64,000 nt of DNA from Galdieria partita (Eukaryota > Rhodophyta > Bangiophyceae > Galdieriales > Galdieriaceae), in assembly GCA_025991245.1 (NCBI GenBank), contig BQMJ01000046.1:1-64000 (forward strand). Direction: 5' to 3'. Shown in pieces: positions 12,878 to 23,500 of the stretch (the stretch's first letter is position 1; every line of letters starts with the position of its first letter). The notes below the pieces were generated by a model. It had not been told where the DNA came from, did not search any database, and saw nothing but the letters and a program-made list of their open reading frames with translations. A program made the position numbers and the translations under genes.

Positions 12878-13631
12878 TCAGGTGATGTCACAAACAAGAA
12901 GGATTTGGGGAGTTGCGAACCCCATGTGAAGCTTTGACCTCCTACTCGGCAACATCTCAAAAATCCCTTTGAATCGATGTCGCAGGTTAATTCTTGCATG
13001 AATTTTGGTCAAATTTACGAATATTGCGACAATTGATAAATGGATCCATTGCCCATATCGGTCACCGCTATTATGTACTCGTCGATTTGTCTTTTGATTA
13101 ACCCGGAAAATCTCTCTGTTCGTACTTGAAACTCCATAGAACTCCATGGACGAAACAAAGAAAGAAAAGCTTCAACTACACCGCTCAAGGTAACGGATAG
13201 AAATAGGATAACTCGTTCCTTCAGCATTTCTTTTCTTCTTTTTTTTAACTAGGGAGCAATAAGTGCTATAATAATCAAAGCAATACCGAACAGCGGGTCG
13301 GAACCTGCCAATACACGGAAATCGAAAGGATCTTTGAGACCCAAGATGGGCACTACAAACACTAAAATGGAAAATAGCGTCACTACAATTCCATTGGCTA
13401 ATTCTATCTTGGAAGCTGTTATCCAATTTTTCTTATTTTTTTCTTCTACATTTTCCAATATATTTCGCACCTTGAAAATATTCGCTTTGCATATCCTCTT
13501 ATTTTTTGCTCTACATGAAGCTCATCATTCTTGACGATGTACTTCTCAGAATTGAATTTACCACAAGTTCCACAAGGAATTTTGTTCCAATTGACACTTT
13601 CTATATAACTCTCACTCGAAAAGTTATCCAA
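12878..13631 (-). pseudogene. Decayed small membrane-protein region of the virus-like element
   Basis: Several short minus-strand frames overlap here. One (13249-13470) encodes two hydrophobic stretches of about 20 residues typical of membrane spans, around NGIVVTLFSILVFVV and FGIALIIIALI. Another (within 13015-13227) begins with a hydrophobic segment. None matches a family I know. The stretch looks broken, and it fits the small hydrophobic proteins common in virus-like elements and integrated viruses. Confidence 0.35.
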
Positions 13632-13816
13632 CGATCCTGGAGTTTAATCAATTTTGATATGGTCTTATTCTCCATGATGGTATTTTTTACTATTGTATTC
13701 TAGACAGCAAAGTGTCGGATATCCTAACAATGAGCACTGGATTATCAATTTCTGAGTATTTTTGGAGCACAATATTGGAATTTTGAGAGTCCACATCGAT
13801 TGCTTCGGTATTGTCA

Positions 13817-14116
13817 TCAAACACGACGTAGGTTCCTTGGATTGACACAAATGAGATAGGTACCCTTTTCTATATCGACGCTGCTGGGACTGTTTGTTTG
13901 AACGTCTCCATAGTAGTTGTAGTAAACAACCGGACTCTCATAGTCTTTCAACTTGTTCTCCACCTCATTCAAGCTTTTCCGATTGCTGTTCAATTTCATA
14001 TTGGCAATGATGCTGACAACTACAGGAATAATCACTATGACTATCAAAGAAATGGAAATAATGATCTGAGTGTTCATTTTCATAAAATTAAAAAACGAGA
14101 TGAATTCCTCTATCAA
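13817..14116 (-). CDS. Small single-span membrane protein of the virus-like element
   Basis: A 99-codon frame starts with MIEEFISFFNFMKMN, followed at about residues 16-40 by a strongly hydrophobic span (IIISISLIVIVIIPVVVSI). A polar, probably coiled stretch and a short C-terminal domain follow. It is divergent from, and slightly overlaps, the plus-strand structural region. The layout is that of a small type-II or tail-like membrane protein. No family recognised. It looks whole. Confidence 0.4.
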   Translation of the reverse strand: MIEEFISFFNFMKMNTQIIISISLIVIVIIPVVVSIIANMKLNSNRKSLNEVENKLKDYESPVVYYNYYGDVQTNSPSSVDIEKGTYLICVNPRNLRRV

Positions 14117-17100
14117 TTACGGATTGGCTTCGAGTAATTTGAGTTCCAATGCATTGGATTTATCCACTCTGTTGAAAGACAGCAATCTCATATCTCTAAC
14201 TCAGGGAGGATTATCAGGACAAATACAATCATCTTTTCAAGTTTTCTTCCGTAGTTATACTGCTTTGGAAACTGTCTCTTTCACTACAGAAAGCGCAATA
14301 TTCGACGGAACTATCGAAATTCCTCTTTCCTCAGCCAATTACATTCCTCCCTTTTCTTCGTCATTTTGGAGTGGAACGCTGTCTCCTACTCTCGATGCTT
14401 CCTTCACAGTAGCTGTTCCCATAGACTATTTTCAAGTCATTGGATGGGGTGGAACTTCCAATACTGTAGTACCATTTCAATACTGGGTTTTCAATCCAGG
14501 AGAAGAACATGGATTCAAACTTCAAGTTTTTAGACCAGTATTAGAAGTAAGTATCAGTTCTTTGACAGCTGTCTCTTATACCATGCAATATCGTCTAGAA
14601 ATCGATACTTCTGACATCATTGGATACTTATCCTCCAACTTTGAAAATATTCTATTCACTTCCACTGGAGAATATGAGGATACCATTCCATTTTTTGTCA
14701 AATATTTCGAAAGCCCCACGCTGTATGTATGGGTACGGTTGGATATCGGAATCCCTGATTCCACTACCATCATCAATTTGAATTTGACTGGTGAAGGAAC
14801 CAACAATTATAATGGCATAACTACTGGATGTTCTCCTGATATTCTACCAGGATACGATAGCAGCTCTCACATATTTCCTCTCTATTGGAATTTTCTTCGA
14901 GATCAATTGTGTCCTTCTAGTCTCACTACACTACAAACTGGTGGAACCTTCTCTCCTACATTCATAGGAATAAATACTGCGAACAGCATTTCTCAAGGAT
15001 ATCAAATGAATGCTGCAGGATATGCCGGAAATGGAGCGGCCTTGTACGGTCCCAATCGAATACCCCTACCTCTAGACGTTCCTCTATTAGCAGAATTTAG
15101 TTGGTTCTATGGAGGAGAAACAGGAGATTCTATTGCCGATAGCATGGGAATAGGATTTTATTGCGATCCCAATAGTGCATCAGGAGGAGGAGGTGGTAGT
15201 CCTAAAAACAGCGACGGTTACTACGTAGCCTATGAATTCTATCCACTAGGATCTTTGGAAACAGTATATGACCAAACTCTACTTTTCAGCACTTCTTCTA
15301 CCATCTATATGCCTTCCACTGACTTCCAGCTTTGCTATTCCCAAGTATTGATAGATCAAGCTGTTGGAATCACAGCGAGTATAGCCAACACTACCATAAC
15401 TACCAGTACTCCCTTTTTGATGCACATCATTCCTCCTTCTCCTTCTTCTCTCACTACAGCAATGAGTTATTCAGGAAGTTTGACGGTGTCTGCTCAATCA
15501 ATCCGTATACATTGGAAGTTCATCAGGTGGATCCACATCAGATCAATACTTATATTGGGCTCGCATAAGATCGATGAATCCATCTTCTTTGAATTATAGC
15601 ATCACTACCATTGTTGTACAAACTCCCTACATCAGTCTCTATTTATACTATCAATTAGTACTCAATGCCATATCTCAATTCAGTTTTCCTTTAGGATTCT
15701 ATAATTACGACGTCTATTTGAATCAGCCTTCCGAAGTCAGTTATTTGATATGGAACGGCTCCAAGTCAACTACCACTTCATCCAATGTCCAATTGAAAAT
15801 CGATTAAGAAGTAGCGGGAGTCCAACCAGCAGCCCATTTCATTTCCCCCAATTTGGGATATCTAGCTTCATGGCAAGCTTCCGCAGCTGGAGAATGGTAC
15901 GTCAATCTTCCTTTTGAAATAGGTCCTTTCTCCAGTGAAGTAATTCAACTTCAATTCGAACCACCATCTGTTAGTAATGCATTTGGATTTTCTGCAGGAA
16001 TCAATCCTTTGTTGGGGGAGGCTACTTTGATAGTGGAGTGTACACTTTTCCCTACTATGTGGGGAGCACACAATACTCCTCCAGCAACAGCTTCCCTTTT
16101 GGTTCAGTTCCATTCTCCAACAGTTATGAGATAGGTGCAGCACTGGCTGCTGTAGCCAATACTTCTGTCTCATCCATTTTGGTAGCTGTTTCCACAACTA
16201 CGAGCAACAGCGACAATTTCTATGGCTTTGTGTTTGGGGCACGTTCAGCAATTACGTTTCTGTAAGCCAAGGAGATCTTTATTCAGTAGGAGCTTCCAAT
16301 GCCAATTATTTGGATGAAGCTGTAGAAATCATTTCGTGGCCTCTATTTGGCAGTCAAGTAATGTATGTAGAAGCAGGAGAAAAAGAATATGCTTGGATAA
16401 GAGCTGTTCGAAAAACCAACGATTTGAAAATCATTCAACTATACAACGAGACCTATGCCAATAAATTCACCCCATTCACTTCGAGTTCCATTGCTCAAGG
16501 ATCCTATTTGAAAGTTCAATTGGATTCTAATCAGATATTGGGACATAAATCTGGATTACAGGATTACCTGCTATACAATTCTACCAAAAACATAGTAGTT
16601 CCTATCTTAGTTACTGGTGATTTGGAACTTGAATTTGCTTCACCTTCTGAAATCGTTGATAGCTGTGATTTCTATCTCGTCACCTGCGTCAACACTTTCG
16701 ATTCTATCGTGGTAGGTTCTCCTACTGGCTTCGATAACAGAAACTTAGTACTTCCTTTCTATTACAATTGGATGACCCAAACTTACACCTACAATGCCAC
16801 CTATTCAGGAAGCTGTGAAATGGGAAGCGAAGGAATGATGATTGGAACCTCCAGCGGTTCAGAACTTTTCCAATCGAATGATCAATTCGATACATTTGGC
16901 GGAACTTTCTATGCTTATGCTTTGATCACTTCCGGTCTAGGACAGAATGGACAAGTAGGAGTTTTTGGCACCACCTACAACAACTTGATTTCCTATGATC
17001 ACAACTGGAATGTTCACACCGACTACATCGTGTACAGTTCATACTATCAGTACTACAGAGAAAACTCAGATTTTCAACTGAAGAGTCAATCAACTTTCTA

Positions 17101-17308
17101 CATAGAAATAGGCAATGGGAACTGTCGACAAGGACTATATGCTACACAGACAAACATCACTTGGACATATGGAACTAGCTATAGCATACAAAGCAACACT
17201 TTTCCAACCAACGAAGGTCCCGTATACATCGGATTCTCAGGAGCTGGATACTCCTATCAATATGCCTACTATGTTCCTAATATGCCTTCTTTCACCATAG
17301 GATATTGA
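14070..17308 (+). pseudogene. Beta-rich, lectin-like structural region of the virus-like element
   Basis: About 3.2 kb of plus-strand coding DNA, spread over several frames, encodes protein extremely rich in Ser, Thr, Tyr, Gly and Asn with alternating beta-strand patterning and almost no Lys/Arg clusters. The largest frame (14070-15599, 509 codons) contains YAGNGAALYGPN, then a WFYGGETGDSIADSMGIGF stretch and DGYYVAYEFYP. This spacing recalls the two-layer beta sandwich of L-type (concanavalin A-like) lectin domains, where a GxxADGxxF strand and a G-Y-hydrophobic strand pair. The distal part (16310-17308) repeats the style, with YSGSCEMGSEGMMIG and a long Tyr/Gln-rich tail. Composition and fold hints resemble surface or virion proteins, including secreted lectin-like proteins of hot-acid archaea, but this is pattern recognition only. 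The region appears broken in about three places. Confidence 0.4.
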
Positions 17309-17311
17309 AAC

Positions 17312-17692
17312 GTGATTAAAAAAGAGAATGGTGGCTGTTACTGTAATTGCTCAAGTAGCCGCTTTTGTACTAAGCATAATTGCTCTAGTGTATTCATCAC
17401 TGAATTTATCCTATTCTACTCTGAAATTTCTCAAATTGATTCTATCCAAAAATCGGTTAGCAAACTTTATTTGCCGTCAGCTGTTTTGGTAAATCGTAAC
17501 TCATCGTTGAGGAGTAACTTAAGAAGTGACGCCTCTCCGCCTAGTGGAGCCTACATGCGAGACTGTCTACTCTACCGAGAAATGTCTTTCGGCAACATAG
17601 AATCTGGAAAGAACAGCGATACGACGTACAAAGCCGTTTCGGAAACAGCAGATTCCATACTACTACAAATCACTCCAGAATTCTTTAGTTAA
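17312..17692 (+). pseudogene. Small hydrophobic ORF region of the virus-like element
   Basis: Just after the structural region lies a short stretch with overlapping open frames. One encodes a small protein starting MVAVTVIAQVAAFVLSIIAL, a clear membrane span, followed by a short basic tail. This would be a third small membrane protein in the element. I recognise no family, and it is unclear which frame is the real gene. Confidence 0.3.
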
Positions 17693-17696
17693 AAAA

Positions 17697-17990
17697 ATGA
17701 GCGACTACAAGATAAAGGGAGGAATACGAACCAATTCAAACGTCCAATCTGCATCAGCTAATCTTCAATCGTTGGATTTGAATTCCAACAGCATATTTGG
17801 AACTTTACAAGGAAATTTCAACTTCCCTTCATCGATGCTGTTCACAGCAACTGTTTCTAGTACGAACAATTATTTATTGCAATCCAATTCGGATGGCTCC
17901 TTCACTATCAACAATGTCACCATCGATTCTTTAGGAAACATCAAAATTAAAGGAAAACTAAACGCTAAACAGATTGTTATTACTAGATGA
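17697..17990 (+). CDS. Fibre/spike-like small protein of the virus-like element
   Basis: A 97-codon frame begins MSDYKIKGGIRTNSN, then has SLDLNSNSIFGTLQGNF, a strand-rich middle, and ends VTIDSLGNIKIKGKLNAKQ. The short repeated polar strands with G-N-I/L turns are like the beta-helical shafts and C-terminal tips of phage and virus fibre proteins. It lies on the same strand as the structural region and ends just where the opposing DNA-binding ORF ends (tail-to-tail overlap of a few bases). It looks whole. No specific family match. Confidence 0.35.
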   Translation: MSDYKIKGGIRTNSNVQSASANLQSLDLNSNSIFGTLQGNFNFPSSMLFTATVSSTNNYLLQSNSDGSFTINNVTIDSLGNIKIKGKLNAKQIVITR

Positions 17991-18432
17991 CAGAGATGGA
18001 TCCAGATAATATCTTGTCTCTGAAGGAACTGATTGTTTCGAAGTTCGCCAATTCCATGGCTTCTTTCATAGCATTACCCATTCTTCCTTTGTGTTTTTTG
18101 GTCAGTAAATCTTCCAAAAAATCATAGATAGGTCTTCTGTAAGAATACAGCGACAATTCTTTGGGATTTTTCGTTCTCCATGCTGTTCCATAATTTTGAT
18201 TGAGACTCCTAATGGATTCATGCTCTCTAACCCCGACATAATATTCTTGAATGACGCTTTTGATTCCTCCAGTCAGAGATCGATCCATATAAATTCCTAG
18301 ATTAGGATTGTAAAGGGAAGATGCATTTCTTCCTTTTTTCGATCGAAGTATTTCTTCAAGTCTTCTCTCCACTTCTCTTTGGATGTACTCTTCGGTCGAG
18401 TCGTCGATGGTGGCCTCCTCGTTGGGCTTCAT
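17983..18432 (-). CDS. GCR1_C-like DNA-binding protein of the element
   Basis: A 149-codon frame opens with an acidic, probably helical N-terminus (about 1-40: TEEYIQREVERRLEEI) and then contains at about residues 62-110 VIQEYYVGVREHESIRSLN, NYGTAWR, and LYSYRRPIYDFLEDLL. The order hydrophobic helix - W/Y-G - GTxWR - YSRR-hydrophobic helix is the signature of the GCR1_C domain (C-terminal DNA-binding domain of yeast Gcr1). That domain is also known beside tyrosine recombinases in Crypton transposons. It overlaps the end of the recombinase ORF on the same strand, so the two probably belong together. No database comparison was possible. Confidence 0.55.
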   Translation of the reverse strand: MKPNEEATIDDSTEEYIQREVERRLEEILRSKKGRNASSLYNPNLGIYMDRSLTGGIKSVIQEYYVGVREHESIRSLNQNYGTAWRTKNPKELSLYSYRRPIYDFLEDLLTKKHKGRMGNAMKEAMELANFETISSFRDKILSGSISVI

Positions 18433-19423
18433 TCATTGCTGTTCTCAAATTGTGAGAAAACGAAATAAAATCCTTGTCTCTCTTCATTTCTTCAGTTTGT
18501 AATTCGGCGAAGAAAACAGCGTCTTGGAGAAAAGACTTGGATAAAAAGTTGAATACCTGGTCATGCTGTTCCAACCATTGAAAACAAAATTTCCTTTTCA
18601 ATTCTAAAGATGGTTCTAAACGATCTCTATCGATCACATAAGGTTCTTCTCTTCTGAATCCAGCCAACGATTTGATAGCACTCGTTGGTGCTGTTGTAAC
18701 GTAATGAGTCGAAAACACATTTCTATGTGACTTCCATAATTGTTGTATTCTAGATTCATCGACCGGTACTCCATAAGATACCATAGTATTGGCGGCAAAA
18801 TGCCTCGCTGCATGAATAAGGTTGTCTATTTCAATAGAATATTCTTTGTGCTTCCTATTCAGGAAATCTTTGTGAGTATGATAGTTGACGGAAACCAAGC
18901 TGTCACTATTCACAGGTTTCTTGTATCGAAATCTCTCTATAAATTCTACAGTCATTGCAGTAACTGGACACACTTCGTAGTCTCTGTTTCTCGCAAAGTA
19001 GATAGAATCTTTTCTTTCGTGGGAATAACACTTACTAAATTCCGACAGCAATGAAATACATGTTATAGTAGTCGTGGCAGAAGAACAACACACGTCTTGA
19101 ATTCGACTCATTCCCAAATCCACAAAAGTGAGAGGTTGGAGAGTGCTCATGCTTGAACCAGTGAAACACCTCAGCAGCAAACAGCTCCTATCGAAAGGAT
19201 ACTTCTTTACCAAATTTTTCGATAGTATCTTCATATCTTCCATTGTGTAAGCAAGCTTCTTCACTACCCCTCTCCCTCCACCCCATTCGGTGTCATCTTT
19301 TTTCTTCTTTTCCAGTTCCAACTCCGCTGCTCTATTCTTAGCTAGATCGAGGGATTCTCTAAAGTCGTTGCTAGGGAACTTTTCGCCCGTTTTTTGGCAC
19401 CAATAGTCTCTCAAAACGCTCAA
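18356..19423 (-). CDS. Tyrosine recombinase / integrase (Crypton- or virus-type)
   Basis: A 355-codon frame shows the layout of a tyrosine recombinase catalytic domain. CLLLRCFTGSSMSTLQPLTF (about residues 82-101) resembles the first Arg box followed by the L-x-x-L strand. IHAARHFAANTMVSYGV (about 209-225) is a clear H-x-x-R box. STHYVTT further on supplies the candidate nucleophilic Tyr, preceded by LWKSHRN. Such enzymes cut and rejoin DNA through a Tyr-phosphodiester and integrate Cryptons, many phages and some algal virus-like elements. It lies upstream of, and overlaps, the GCR1_C-like ORF and is divergent from the unknown ORF at 19672. Family (Crypton against virus integrase) is not decided. 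Confidence 0.55.
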   Translation of the reverse strand: MSVLRDYWCQKTGEKFPSNDFRESLDLAKNRAAELELEKKKKDDTEWGGGRGVVKKLAYTMEDMKILSKNLVKKYPFDRSCLLLRCFTGSSMSTLQPLTFVDLGMSRIQDVCCSSATTTITCISLLSEFSKCYSHERKDSIYFARNRDYEVCPVTAMTVEFIERFRYKKPVNSDSLVSVNYHTHKDFLNRKHKEYSIEIDNLIHAARHFAANTMVSYGVPVDESRIQQLWKSHRNVFSTHYVTTAPTSAIKSLAGFRREEPYVIDRDRLEPSLELKRKFCFQWLEQHDQVFNFLSKSFLQDAVFFAELQTEEMKRDKDFISFSHNLRTAMNEAQRGGHHRRLDRRVHPKRSGEKT

Positions 19424-19671
19424 CGAAAACTTGGCTGTGTTGTAGGTGATTCCGTCTTCTAGAATCTTTTTTCTTAGGTACCTATTAATAACAGAGGGAG
19501 TCAGTACACTATCTTCCTTCAGCTATCCATCTCTAAAGCAGAGTTTCAGCTGTTCTATCTTTCTTTTCCTTGAAGAAGCCTTATTATGTAGAAACAGCTC
19601 CTCCATCCCCCTCTCCTCTCTCCCCAATTGCGATGAGAGAACAAGAAGTCCCATCTAGATGACTCATCGCG

Positions 19672-20196
19672 ATGAGCTCCCATTTCTTTGATAACGGGCC
19701 AACCTTCTCTCGCATCACCATGAATTGTTGTTGCGAGTTGTTCGATGTACAGAACAAAATTATTCAATTCAATATGATTGGACTCTATTTGTTGGAAATA
19801 ACCAGTTCACGAAAGTTTCAACCAGAGGAGCTGTTAGCTATAGCTAGGAGTCCCGAAAGTGATTTTGAAATACCAGAATACGATGTTTGGGAGAAAAATG
19901 AGATCTATTATAGCGAGAGATTGTACTTTTTCTTTCCGAAAGAGGAAGGATTATTCAAAATAGACTACCTAGGGAATATCATGGCACTTTTCATATTCAA
20001 CTACATGACTCGAGAAGACTTCGAAACTATAGTAGACTTATCCGTCAAGTACACTCGTAGTTTATGGTTTATTCTGCATCATGAGGATCCCTCTCTGAAT
20101 TATTCTATGTACATGCGAAATGGACTGATCAAAATGTTTCGTACGGAAGCCACGAGCCACTCTAACCACTCCACTTGGAAAATAGACTTTCAATAG
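19672..20196 (+). CDS. Unknown 174-residue protein of the element
   Basis: A plus-strand frame with an ATG start encodes a compact, mixed alpha/beta protein with aromatic- and acid-rich stretches (EIPEYDVWEKNEIYYSERLY, then LFKIDYLGNIMALFIFNYM). It has neither a signal peptide nor a membrane span. It is divergent from the recombinase (249 bp apart), and the spacer may hold both promoters. I do not recognise the family; its position suggests an accessory or regulatory gene of the element. Confidence 0.35.
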   Translation: MSSHFFDNGPTFSRITMNCCCELFDVQNKIIQFNMIGLYLLEITSSRKFQPEELLAIARSPESDFEIPEYDVWEKNEIYYSERLYFFFPKEEGLFKIDYLGNIMALFIFNYMTREDFETIVDLSVKYTRSLWFILHHEDPSLNYSMYMRNGLIKMFRTEATSHSNHSTWKIDFQ

Positions 20197-20500
20197 ACAA
20201 AAGAAACAGACAATGACAGGAATCATTTTGTGAAGAACCGAAGACAATCAACTCAGAATTTACTCCGAATGTTACAAAAAGATCTTGGTGATTGTTCCAC
20301 AAAGGAGAGTTCCCAACTGTTGTTCGCAGGACAAAAGATAGTAGTACAACTCAATTAGAAAAACCAAGTTACATTAAAAGGCTATATTGGGTCAAAGATT
20401 CAAACTCAAAGACTATTTGGAGCCTTTGGGAAGATTGGTTCATCACTACTCCGCAAGGTCAATGTCTTCAAAGAGTTAAGAAACTAAAGACTAAAAATTC

Positions 20501-23500
20501 TTGAAGAGAACCTATTCTGCAATCGACATAAACTAAGACTGGCAACAAACCTTTTTTCGGTACTTTGAATTCAAGGAGGTTTAAGCCAGGAAACGACCAA
20601 AACAAACAGAGGACCTTGGCTGGTATTTCAAACTGAAGTGCGAAATCATAAAACCTGAAAGCTTGGTCGTATAAAACAGTTCTCGTCTAAATTCTACTAT
20701 TTAAAGCTTCATAACAAAAAAGAATTATTTTATCCACTTCAAAACAGGAGGGAACAAAGCAACTCCAGCTACACTAAAATTGGGCTTTAGGTCAACAAGC
20801 TATCAATCGACTTTGCCACTGCACTAAAATTCTTGTCTTTCACAGTTTCGGAATAGCTTCGCAACTTTAATTATTTTATTCATTACTTATCTTTCTATGT
20901 GTTATTCTTTAGAGCTTTGACTGAATTTACCACGGGTTTCAAGAGTCTTTTCAATTGAAGTCGCTATATCTCTTTTTTCGAATTCTGAACTATCACGCTT
21001 CAGTTGCTGTGTTATTGAGGTATTCCACTAGTCGGTCATTTCGATGCTAAAACTTTCTCTCTTTCATTGTAATAGAGTTCTCAATCTTTTCGACACTCTA
21101 GATAATTCACTGATTCTTTAGAACAGTGATATGGATTCGATGCAGTGAGCTGAAATTAGCCTGGTTTCGTCATCTCAGTTAGTTCACAACATACTGCATG
21201 AAGCTTCAGGTTTCTTTTGTAGAAATTTATCTAATTGCTTTGTCTGTACTTTGAGGACTAAAGACAATCTCCGCAAATGGTGGAAGTGTCATTCAATCGA
21301 AACGGAACTATTTTACTTTGTTCTCTGGATATTGAAATTGTTCACATCGCAATGCCTTTCATCAGCATGAATTTAGTAGACATGTAGTTTCTTTGCTGTT
21401 TCATATCTATGCTTGAAATGTCTTTTGGCTGTAATTCTCTTCAATATGCTTTGGTCCAAAACTCATCCGTCTATTGTCATAAATCTACCATGTCTTTATC
21501 CATCAGAGAGTCTAATCATCCCAACTACGTAGGACAAATTTTAATAGAAACCCAATTCTTCTTTGTTATTGTAAGAATAACTTGAGTACATTTTTCTTAG
21601 AAAAATGCCTCAAACTTTTGGTTTCAAAATTGATTCTAAATGAGCAATTTGTGCAAACTCTAAAAGTAATACAATATTTCCGTTTGATGAAACTAAGATG
21701 GCTACAATAGAATTAACATGACTATCACCCTTGTGGTCTTCTTGTACTCCATGGAAAACTGGGTGTTACGGGAGAAATTTTTTGAGTTTGCTTCTATCTA
21801 TTCTTAATAGGGTCGAACTCAGAATCACCTTCTCAGCTACTCACTACGTGTGACACAGCCTTCTTGTTCAACTTTTTTTTGATTGACTCAATTTAGGATA
21901 ATACTTCGTTCGGTGGGCTCTTTGTTCATATATTAGAAGCAGTTGATTTATCGTTCCTTTTTGTAGTATTACTGTCTTTAGTACTTCTGTGTTAAGAAAT
22001 AAGGTTGGACTATAATTTGAATTCAGTTGTTACTTAGTGATTTCGCTTTGTATAGTATACTGCATGATTATCTTTATAGTGCGATTTCTTGGCCTTTTTT
22101 CCTTGTTACTTTTTGCATCTTTTCACTATTCGAGAATAAAAATGAATCTGTTCTCTTTCTGTTCTGTACTCTCCTAAGTACTGCTAAGGCTTCAAAAGTT
22201 CACCAAAAAAATTTTAGAAAGAGAGAAGATTCAATGATACGTGAACTAGAATGAAAATGTAACGGTTGATTGATTGTCTCTTGAGTATAGAAGATTCTAA
22301 GAACCCATAACTTTCTTTATAATTCTTGATCTTTTGAATAAAAATTATCAATCAACAGAATAATTCAAGTAAATTCTTTTTAAGTAGTAACTAAATGAAC
22401 GAACCATATTTGCTTTTCCTCTAACATTTTCATTTCTTTGCAAACAATCTTTACATATCGTGGATATCGATAAAAGAACTGAAGTGAAAAAATATAACAT
22501 GTGTGATTGACAAAACTCAATGAATCGTGTTTGCAAATTCGGATTCAAACTATCTGCCAAAGCAGCTTTAAACATGGATATGTACTCTAAGTTTGATATA
22601 TTTTTGGACAATCTTGTTTTCTTATCCTAAACATTCAATCTTTTACTAAACAATTTTTTTCAAATACATATTTATCAAGATCTCTGCACTTTATCAATTC
22701 AATATACACTGGTCCATCATATTGTAGTGACCAAGGCTTGGTTTCGTACATAATACCTTGTCCTCTGCTTTGCCTTTGAAAATACTTCGGATACTTACCA
22801 AATGATCAATTTGGTACAATTATGTTTTGGCTGATCTTAATAAAACAAACTTTTCCATAATTATGTATATAGAACTCCTTCAGGTCAAAAGGTGTCGATA
22901 ATATTGCTACTACTACTACTACAAAAGTGTCCTCTTTCACACTGTTTTTATCTAAGGAACCAAGAATGTGCAAAGCTATGGTAATTCTTTCCAAAAAATC
23001 TCCCTTGTACTATCGTAATAAACCTCTCCCTTGACAATGTTTCTGCAGATAAGTCTCTTTTGAACTCTGACGTTGAGAAATCAACCACAAGTTTCGAACC
23101 TAGTGGCTATAAAGTTACGACCAAAACAAACTCAGGTTTAAACAGCATTCAAAGAAGAAAACTCTCTAGTACATTCTTAAGATATTTCTCGTTGATACTC
23201 AAAAAAGTTTTCATAGACAGACTTTATCCACTTTGAAACGGGTTGCATAACACAACTGTTCACCACCAAATTCTAATGAAAGAATGTTCGGAAGAGATTA
23301 GTAAGGAGGTGGTATGAAAGGCTGCCTTTAAAAGGTAAAAACTATATCGTTTCTTGTATACTTGTAGAGAAATTTCCGAGAGAACCTTATACTCGAGAGT
23401 AGAAAAGACTCTTGATGCTCTATTCTTTTTGTGTGAGGGAATTGTATCGTTGGAATTCGGTTACAGACTGTCAGTAAAAAGTCAGCCCTTTTAGTGAGTT

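Larger units (their letters stand above)
12441..20500. mobile_element. Virus-like / Crypton-related element fossil in the subtelomere (approximate bounds)
   Basis: Between the broken end of subtelomeric copy 3 and more non-coding repeat-like DNA lies an ~8 kb block of quite different character: higher GC than the subtelomere, ORFs packed on both strands, no obvious introns. Its parts are small membrane-protein ORFs (-), a long beta-rich structural region with lectin-like stretches (+), a fibre-like ORF (+), a GCR1_C-like DNA-binding ORF (-), a tyrosine-recombinase ORF (-) and an unknown 174-residue ORF (+). An integrase plus structural-type proteins fits an integrated virus or virus-like mobile element. 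It is partly broken, with perhaps half a dozen breaks in all. Terminal repeats and target-site duplications were not found by eye, so both ends are approximate. I saw no major capsid, packaging ATPase or polymerase. Confidence 0.55.

Noticed and set aside
15868-16197. Minus-strand 109-codon frame
   Set aside because: It is the reverse shadow of the lectin-like structural region.
22900-22925. Short ACT/CTA trinucleotide run
   Set aside because: Only about five units (CTACTACTACTACTAC), an ordinary microsatellite scrap.
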